DNA of 7,126 nt, taken from positions 1-7,126 of the forward strand of contig CAIQPA010000357.1 of the NCBI GenBank assembly GCA_903873545.1, read 5' to 3'. The translations under genes and the position numbers were made by a program. The DNA is from an uncultured delta proteobacterium (GTDB lineage: Bacteria; Myxococcota_A; Bradymonadia; REDH01). Shown here piece by piece: positions 1 to 4,720 of this stretch. Under the pieces are notes generated by a model. The model saw nothing but the letters and a program-made list of their open reading frames with translations, was not told where the DNA came from and ran no database searches. Every line of letters begins with the position of its first letter. Position 1 is the first letter of the stretch.

Positions 1-480
1 ATGAACTCCGGCGAGGAGTGCGACGACAGCAACACGCTCGATGGCGACGGCTGCGACAGCCTCTGTGTGCTCGAGGCCTACACCGGTCTGATGGTCATCA
101 ACGAGGCGCAGGCCGGCTCCTCTCTCGGTGTCACCGACTGGATCGAGTTCACCTCCATCGCCTCCTTCCCCTTCCGTCTCGACGCCTTCGCCTACAGCGA
201 CAACCAGCCCGATCTTCACACCGTGAACTTCGCCGTCGGCACCATCCTCTACCCAGACGACTTCGTCACGGTCGGCAGGGATGAGCCCACCGGCTTCGCC
301 TGGGGCCTCGGCGTCGCTGGCGACGGTCTCCGCCTCTATGCACCCGACAGCACGCTCATCGATACCACTGACTGGACGGATGGCCAGTGCCCCATTGACT
401 CCGCCTGGTCGCGGCTCCCGGATGGCACCGGCCCCTTCACCACCAATGCCACGCCGAGCCGCGGCGAACCCAACTTCTAA
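1..480 (+). CDS. Secreted Cys-repeat and lamin-tail domain protein, C-terminal part (5' end outside window)
   Basis: This is the C-terminal 159 residues of a larger, probably exported protein. Residues 1-23 carry the GEECDD.N..DGDGC..LC pattern (C7, C18, C22) of the Cys-rich repeat frequent in myxobacterial surface proteins. Residues 30-159 read as a lamin-tail (LTD) domain: VINE at 32-35, DWIEF at 46-50, a central hydrophobic strand LYPDDFVTVG at 83-92, the GDGLRLY turn at 108-114, and the closing SRLPDGTG at 137-144 with TPSRGEPNF at the end. The Met at base 1 falls inside the first repeat, where the family normally has preceding residues, so I take it as internal and the gene as truncated by the window edge. 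Bacterial LTD domains are usually on extracellular proteins, where they are thought to aid surface anchoring or binding. The exact role here is unknown. The gene ends 6 bases before the esterase, which suggests co-transcription. Confidence 0.85.
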   Translation: MNSGEECDDSNTLDGDGCDSLCVLEAYTGLMVINEAQAGSSLGVTDWIEFTSIASFPFRLDAFAYSDNQPDLHTVNFAVGTILYPDDFVTVGRDEPTGFAWGLGVAGDGLRLYAPDSTLIDTTDWTDGQCPIDSAWSRLPDGTGPFTTNATPSRGEPNF

Positions 481-486
481 GCAGCA

Positions 487-1539
487 ATGATGGCGCTTCT
501 GAAAACCGTCGCGCCTGTCGCACAGGCCGCCATTCGTGGCGCCGGCAGCCTGCTCGCGCGCCTGCCGATCGCACCCCATGAGCGCGATGGCCACACGCTC
601 GACCCGCACACCCGTGCGGTCTGCCTGGCTGCCAAGCTGGCGCGCGTCCCCCACCTCTCCACCATGAAGCCTGCGACGGCCCGGCGTGCGATGGAGGAGC
701 AGATGTGGCTCCTCGATGGCCCCTCACCGGAGCTCGAAGAGGTGCGCGACCTCACGCTGCCCGTCGCCTGGGGCGAGCTGCCGGTGCGGCTCTACCGGCC
801 TGCCGCAGCGCAGCCCGGCGGCCCGCTCCTCATCTGGTACCATGGCGGCGGCTGGGTCATTGGCAGCATCACGAGCCACGACGGCGCCTGCCGCCGCCTC
901 GCCGAAGCAACCGGCATGGCCGTGCTGGCCGCCGACTACCGGCTTGCGCCTGAACACCCCTGCCCTGCCGCCTGGGAAGATGCGCTCGCCATCTACGACG
1001 GCGCCGTCGCCCATGCCGCAGCCTGGGACATCAATCCCGCCCGCATCGCCGTCTGCGGCGACAGCGCCGGCGGCAACCTCGCCGCCTGCGTCGCGCTGGC
1101 CCGCGCCGCCTCCGACCATCCACCCGCGCTGCAGGTCCTGCTCTACCCCGGCGTGGAGCTCACCCGCAGCTTCGCCTCGCACAAGCGGCTCGCGGAGGGC
1201 TACATCCTCGACGACCGCCTCATCGGCTGGATGCTCGGCAACACCTTCACCACCGAGCAGCTCACCGACCCCGCCTGCTCGCCCTGGTATGCGAACTCCT
1301 TCGCAAAACAGCCGCCGGCCATCGTCGTCACCGCCGGCTTCGACGTGCTCCGCGATGAGGGTGACGCCTACGCGGTCCGCCTGCGCGACGCGGGCAACAA
1401 GGTGGAGCATCGCTGCGAAACCGGCATGATCCACGGCTTTCTCACCATGACCGGCGCCATCCCCGAGGCCGAGGCTGCGGTGCAGCGGATGGCGAAGGAC
1501 ATCGTCCGGCTGCTGGCGGCCGGCGGCCCGGCGCGCTGA
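487..1539 (+). CDS. Alpha/beta hydrolase, hormone-sensitive-lipase-type esterase
   Basis: A 350-residue serine esterase of the HSL (bacterial family IV, Abhydrolase_3) type, expected to hydrolyse short or medium acyl esters. Every hallmark is visible: the oxyanion-hole motif HGGGW at 119-123, YRLAPEHP at 151-158, the nucleophile elbow GDSAGG at 191-196 with S193, the acid D286 in DVLRDEG, and H316 in MIHGF. The spacing matches an intact triad, and the length is typical of the family plus an N-terminal cap of roughly 70-80 residues. No clear signal peptide is seen. Residues 1-28 are hydrophobic with only two basic residues and could be an amphipathic cap helix. Two adjacent ATGs (487, 490) are possible starts. 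Neither has a strong Shine-Dalgarno, so translation may be coupled to the gene ending 6 bases upstream. The stop overlaps the start of the next gene (TGATG). The natural substrate cannot be read from the sequence. Confidence 0.93.
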   Translation: MMALLKTVAPVAQAAIRGAGSLLARLPIAPHERDGHTLDPHTRAVCLAAKLARVPHLSTMKPATARRAMEEQMWLLDGPSPELEEVRDLTLPVAWGELPVRLYRPAAAQPGGPLLIWYHGGGWVIGSITSHDGACRRLAEATGMAVLAADYRLAPEHPCPAAWEDALAIYDGAVAHAAAWDINPARIAVCGDSAGGNLAACVALARAASDHPPALQVLLYPGVELTRSFASHKRLAEGYILDDRLIGWMLGNTFTTEQLTDPACSPWYANSFAKQPPAIVVTAGFDVLRDEGDAYAVRLRDAGNKVEHRCETGMIHGFLTMTGAIPEAEAAVQRMAKDIVRLLAAGGPAR

Positions 1540-2492
1540 TGCGGGCGGTCATCGCAGGCGGCTCGGGGCTGCTCGGCCAGCTCGTTGCTGCGGCGCTGCT
1601 CGAGCGTGGCGATGAGGTCACCATCCTCACCCGCCGCAAGACCTGGCGCGGCCTCGGCAGGGTGGTTCTCTGGAACCCCGCAGAGCCCGACAGTTGGCTG
1701 CCGGAGCTGGAGGGCGCCGACCTCTTTTTTGACTTCGCGAGCGGCCGTATCCCCCGCTTTCACGCGCCTTCGGAGCGGGCCGCGCTGATCGCCGAGCGGG
1801 TGGCTGCAACGGCGGCCATCTGTGGTGCGATGCCGCGGCTGTCGCGGCCTCCGCGGGTCTGGTTCCATGGCAGCTCCGCCGACATCTACGCCCACAACAC
1901 GGGGCTCCCGGCCGGCGAGACGCTCGGCCTTTTCGGCGGCGGCGAGCCGGGCTCCTCGCCCTCGTGGGACCTCGGCGCCGATGTCCCCTACGCGTCGGAG
2001 CGGCTGGTGAACGAGGTGCAGCTCGAGGGCGTGCGCCGCATCGCACTGCGCACCGCCTTTGTGATGGAGCCGTCGGCGACGGGCTACTACGCGCTGCTCC
2101 GGCGCATCGGCTGTGAGCTCTACCGTGGCGACTTCGGCGATGGCCGCGCGCAGGTATCGTGGATCTCGGCGCGCGACTTTGCGCGAGCAGTGCTCTTCCT
2201 GGCCGACCATGCGGAGGCCTCGGGCCCCTTCAACCTGGTCTCGCCGGGCGGCCTCGCGAGCGCAGACTTTTTTGGCGTGATGCGGGCGCTCGACGGCGTG
2301 CAGCCGGGCTACACGCTCAAGCCCTGGATGTTTGAGCTGGCCTGCCGGTGGAAGCGGTACGACACGGGGCTGGTGCTCAAGAGCCGCAAGGTTGCCGCGG
2401 AGCGGCTGACGGAGCTCGGTTTCACCTTCTCCGACCGGGAGTGGTCGCTGGTCGCAGCCACCCTCCGCGACGCCATGGCCGCGCGCGGCTGA
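1539..2492 (+). CDS. YfcH/SDR39U1-like NAD(P)-binding epimerase-family protein
   Basis: A 317-residue atypical extended SDR protein resembling the TIGR01777/YfcH (SDR39U1) family. The N-terminus is a Rossmann nucleotide site, GGSGLLG at 7-13, followed by the second strand VTILTRR at 27-33. The segment at 61-92 (LFFDFASGRIPRF, then a run of Ala/Arg) aligns with the family's NLAG..I...RW region, HGSSADIY at 110-117 with its SSAVGYYG region, and SWISARDFARA at 207-217 with its WIH.DD region. The C-terminus at about 280-312 (LKSRKVAAERLTELGFTF) matches the short DUF1731-like tail with a conserved LxxxGFxF. The start codon overlaps the esterase stop (TGATG) with no separate Shine-Dalgarno, so translational coupling is likely. 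The in vivo substrate of this family is largely uncharacterised. A Tyr at 151 followed by Arg at 155 occupies a position like the SDR YxxxK pair. A cytoplasmic location is inferred from the absence of a signal peptide. Confidence 0.85.
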   Translation: MRAVIAGGSGLLGQLVAAALLERGDEVTILTRRKTWRGLGRVVLWNPAEPDSWLPELEGADLFFDFASGRIPRFHAPSERAALIAERVAATAAICGAMPRLSRPPRVWFHGSSADIYAHNTGLPAGETLGLFGGGEPGSSPSWDLGADVPYASERLVNEVQLEGVRRIALRTAFVMEPSATGYYALLRRIGCELYRGDFGDGRAQVSWISARDFARAVLFLADHAEASGPFNLVSPGGLASADFFGVMRALDGVQPGYTLKPWMFELACRWKRYDTGLVLKSRKVAAERLTELGFTFSDREWSLVAATLRDAMAARG

Positions 2493-2544
2493 GCGTTCGT
2501 TTCGACGTTGTGCGGAACTCGTTTCGCCTGCGCGTGAAGTTTGG

Positions 2545-2572
2545 TTGCGTAGCCACCTTCGCTCGATACAAT
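2545..2572 (+). promoter_or_regulatory. Sigma70-like promoter candidate for the lipoprotein gene
   Basis: TTGCGT at 2545-2550 and TACAAT at 2567-2572 are separated by 16 bases, a near-consensus arrangement inside an intergenic stretch visibly richer in A/T than the surrounding genes. The expected transcript start near 2579 gives a leader of about 45 bases before the ATG at 2623. This is pattern matching only. An alternative -35, TTGGTT at 2541, would make the spacer too long. Confidence 0.5.
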
Positions 2573-2585
2573 GACGCATCGTATC
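2565..2585. promoter_or_regulatory. Imperfect 21-bp palindrome over the -10 box, possible operator
   Basis: GATAC (2565-2569) and ATG (2571-2573) are mirrored by CAT (2577-2579) and GTATC (2581-2585) around the centre ACG. Eight of nine arm positions pair, and only A2570/C2580 is mismatched. The palindrome covers the candidate -10 box and the likely transcription start, which is where a repressor site would lie. No regulator gene is in the window, and a chance match in 130 bases of intergenic DNA is not excluded. Confidence 0.35.
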
Positions 2586-2610
2586 AATCGCGTCTTGTGT
2601 TGGGCTGACA

Positions 2611-2616
2611 AGGGAG
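2611..2616 (+). promoter_or_regulatory. Ribosome binding site of the lipoprotein gene
   Basis: AGGGAG lies 6 bases before the ATG at 2623. It supports that start over the second in-frame ATG at 2635, which would be 18 bases from this site and would remove four residues from the signal peptide. Confidence 0.7.
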
Positions 2617-2622
2617 TGCTGC

Positions 2623-4497
2623 ATGCAACAGTCAATGAACAGGTCATCGGGCTGGATCCTCGGGTTGCTCGCGGCGGTCGCGCTTCAGACGGCCTGCACT
2701 GCGGCAGACACGGGCACGACCGACGGCGGACGAGGCGGCTCCACCCGCGACACCGGGAGCGGCTCGCCGCGTGACACGGGCGGCGGCGGCGGTAGCGACA
2801 CGGCCACCACCGAAGACACAGGCAGCGCCACGGACGACAGCGGCTCGGGCGCAGACACCTCGACCACGGATGACACAGGTACCGCCGACACCACGCCTGT
2901 GGTTCCGGGCTGCGTCGACACCTCGGACTGCGCCGGCCTCGCCTGCGTGAACGGCGAGTGTGCGCTCCCCTGCGCGACGGACGACAACTGCGCCGCCGGC
3001 TATGCCTGCGTCGCCGGCAGCTGCCTGCCCGCCGCCTGCACCACGGATGGCGACTGCAGCGACGGCAACCCCTGCACCACCGACTCCTGCACGGCCGGCC
3101 TCTGCGCCCGCGCCCCCCTCTTTGGCGCCGTCGCTGACGAGCCCGGCAACTGCCAGCACATCGAGTGCGCGGCCGGCGTCCCCACCATTGTCGAAGACTT
3201 CACCGATGTGCCGCCGCCCGACCGCATCGCCTGCACCATCGAGCAGTGCGTACCCAGCCGCGGCCCCCAGAGCGTGCCCAACAACGCCCTCTGCGACGAT
3301 GGCGACCCCTTCAACGGCGACGAGATCTGCTCCATCCCCGACGAGGCCTGCATCTCCGTGCCCGCCACCTGGATCTGCGATGAGCCCGAGCCGGGCTACA
3401 CCGGCACCGAGGTCTGCGATGGCTCCGACAACAACGCCAACGGCCAGGTGGACGAGGGCTGCCCCTGTGTCTTCGGCACCACCCAGGCCTGCTTTGCCGG
3501 CGCCCCCTCTGCGCGCAACGTGGGTGGCTGCCTCGACGGCAGCCAGACCTGCCAGAACCGTGCGGCCCCTGCCTGGGGTCCCTGCATCGGCGGCTTCCTC
3601 CCCGCTGAAGAGGTCTGCGACACCAAAGACAACGACTGTGATGGCTGCGCAGACGACATCCCGGACTGCGATGCCTCGCTCGCCTGCCCCACCGAGGTGA
3701 CCGCACCCCCGCTCCAGCTCTACGTGCTCGACGGCCCCGCCGTGCTCGGTACCACCGGCACGGGCTGGAACTGGACGCTCCGCGCTCCGCCCAACAGCGC
3801 CGTCCGCGGCGTTGCGGCGCCCACGGCGGCCCGCACCACCTTCACCCCCGACGTCTCGGGCGACTACCTCGTCTCCGTCACCTTCACCGACGACAAGGGC
3901 AACACCCAGGGCTGCTCCTGGATCGTCAAGGTGCGGGGCAAGGGCCTCCGCGTCGAGATGCGCTGGAACACCTTCGGCAGCGTCGACATCGACCTTCACC
4001 TCCACCGCGCCGGCAGCACAGCCAGCTGGTGCGACATGGCAGATACCTGTTACTACGCCAACTGCGCCGGCACGTTCGGCAGCATCAACTGGGGCTATCC
4101 GAACTCCACAGGCCTCGACTGCCCCGGCGGCACCGGCACCTGCAAAAACCCGCGCCTCGACCTCGACAACATCTCGAGCTCCTCGCCCGAGAACATCAAC
4201 CTCGACAACCCGCGCAACGGCGAGACCTTCCGCGTCATGGCGCACATGTATGGAGGCACGGCGGCGACCCGCCCGGTCATCACCATCTACTGCGGCGGTC
4301 TCGTCCGCGCCGTCTTCGGCGAGGCGCCCGACCCGGTCACCCTCACCCGCTCTGGCGGCTCCTGTGGCGGTGACACCTGGCGGGTTGCCGACGTGACCAT
4401 GATTGTCGATGCGGGCACCGGCCTCATGGATTGCACCGTGGCGCCGATCGTCTCCAGCGGCGGCTACGACGTGCGGAACAACAGCAGCGCTTTCTGA
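2623..4497 (+). CDS. Cys-rich MopE-motif lipoprotein with C-terminal DIDLHL-type beta domain
   Basis: A 624-residue predicted surface protein of unknown function. Residues 1-25 look like a lipoprotein signal: R7, a hydrophobic core from W11 to A20, then LQTAC with C25 (Q at -3 makes the lipobox imperfect). Residues 26-92 form a Thr/Asp/Gly/Ser linker with recurrent DTG/DTA/DTT steps, likely an unstructured stalk. Residues 97-161 hold 13 Cys at short intervals, including the CTTDGDCSDGNPCTTDSC block, and more Cys follow to about 250. Two MopE-type motifs lie at 263-280 (EVCDGSDNNANG.VDEGC) and 330-345 (EVCDTKDNDCDGCADD). The family is associated with metal or calcium binding, which I infer here from the Asp/Asn spacing. 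Residues 360-438 resemble a PKD-like beta-sandwich. Residues 440-600 form a further beta domain with VDIDLHLHR (454-462), CYYANC (476-481), NPRLDLDN (509-516) and PENINLDNP (522-530), a pattern I associate with secreted proteins of myxobacteria and relatives but cannot name firmly. Its last codons lie inside a 31-bp repeat. Confidence 0.88.
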   Translation: MQQSMNRSSGWILGLLAAVALQTACTAADTGTTDGGRGGSTRDTGSGSPRDTGGGGGSDTATTEDTGSATDDSGSGADTSTTDDTGTADTTPVVPGCVDTSDCAGLACVNGECALPCATDDNCAAGYACVAGSCLPAACTTDGDCSDGNPCTTDSCTAGLCARAPLFGAVADEPGNCQHIECAAGVPTIVEDFTDVPPPDRIACTIEQCVPSRGPQSVPNNALCDDGDPFNGDEICSIPDEACISVPATWICDEPEPGYTGTEVCDGSDNNANGQVDEGCPCVFGTTQACFAGAPSARNVGGCLDGSQTCQNRAAPAWGPCIGGFLPAEEVCDTKDNDCDGCADDIPDCDASLACPTEVTAPPLQLYVLDGPAVLGTTGTGWNWTLRAPPNSAVRGVAAPTAARTTFTPDVSGDYLVSVTFTDDKGNTQGCSWIVKVRGKGLRVEMRWNTFGSVDIDLHLHRAGSTASWCDMADTCYYANCAGTFGSINWGYPNSTGLDCPGGTGTCKNPRLDLDNISSSSPENINLDNPRNGETFRVMAHMYGGTAATRPVITIYCGGLVRAVFGEAPDPVTLTRSGGSCGGDTWRVADVTMIVDAGTGLMDCTVAPIVSSGGYDVRNNSSAF

Positions 4498-4550
4498 CCG
4501 CACCGGGTCTCCCGGCGCTAACAACAGCAGCGCTTTCTGACCGCACCGGG
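4477..4550 (+). repeat. 31-bp exact direct repeat spanning the lipoprotein stop codon
   Basis: Bases 4477-4507 and 4520-4550 are identical over 31 bp, offset by 43. The first copy encodes the final residues NNSSAF and the TGA stop of the lipoprotein, plus 10 bases downstream. The second copy repeats these just past the gene, but in another frame relative to the first stop. The perfect identity suggests a recent duplication or gene-conversion-like event. It overlaps the left end of the longer degenerate array. Confidence 0.92.
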
Positions 4551-4720
4551 CAGCCCCGCGCTGAAGTCAGGGATTGGGTAGTAGCTCGACGGGACTCCCG
4601 GCGCTGCAGGTTAGGAAGCTGTGTAGCCGGTCGACGGGTCTCCCCGCCCCGAAAGCTCAGGGAGCTGGGTAGCCGGTCGACGGGTCTCCTCGCGCTGCAG
4701 GTTAGGGAGCTGGGTATCCA
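4498..4720. repeat. Degenerate tandem array, five units of about 43-46 bp, between convergent genes
   Basis: Aligning on the GGG core, units begin near 4498, 4541, 4587, 4632 and 4678. The last three share CGACGGG, a CTCC stretch, often GCGCTGCAGGTTAGG, AGCTG and GTAGCCGGT. By eye, the units at 4587 and 4678 differ at about five of some 41 positions. Read on the minus strand, the units repeat the acylase end GGCTACCCAGCTCCC followed by a stop. Aligned stop triplets fall at plus positions 4567-4569, 4611-4613, 4657-4659 and 4702-4704 (TGA, TAA, TGA, TAA). The array fills the whole 204-base gap and includes the 3' ends of both flanking genes. There are no unique spacers between units. Confidence 0.85.
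4500..4518 (+). terminator. GC-rich stem-loop just after the lipoprotein stop, weak terminator candidate
   Basis: GC.CCGGG, loop TCT, CCCGG.GC form an imperfect stem of 7 paired positions with one A/C mismatch, starting three bases after the stop at 4497. There is no T-run after it, so it is not a classic intrinsic terminator. The GGG-N3-CCC core recurs in degenerate form in the following array units (about 4548, 4591 and 4636), so it may be part of the repeat unit and not a dedicated terminator. Confidence 0.3.

Noticed and set aside
2497..2526. 8-bp direct repeat TCGTTTCG (2497-2504 and 2519-2526), offset by 22 bases, upstream of the promoter
   Set aside because: The offset of about two helical turns is suggestive of an activator site, but eight bases in this composition is too little to support a feature.
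2493..2544. Terminator after the three-gene operon
   Set aside because: No stem-loop with a T-run was found between the stop at 2492 and the promoter candidate.
1368..2624. 418-codon open frame on the minus strand across the end of the esterase, the Rossmann gene and the promoter region
   Set aside because: It runs through two well-supported plus-strand genes and an intergenic region, and shows no recognisable motif. It is a GC-rich shadow frame.
2571..2774. Short plus-strand frame starting in the palindrome and overlapping the lipoprotein start
   Set aside because: No ribosome binding site, and it overlaps the lipoprotein signal peptide in another frame. The composition is Arg/His-rich as in other shadow frames.
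2644..4524. 626-codon open frame on the minus strand opposite the lipoprotein gene
   Set aside because: It is Ala/Gly/Val/Arg-rich without domains, and it mirrors the C-ending codon bias of the plus-strand gene, whose signal peptide, Cys repeats and motifs are convincing.
4498..4720. CRISPR array or integron attachment sites
   Set aside because: The repeats are contiguous and degenerate with no unique spacers, there are no cas or integrase genes, and the units overlap coding ends.
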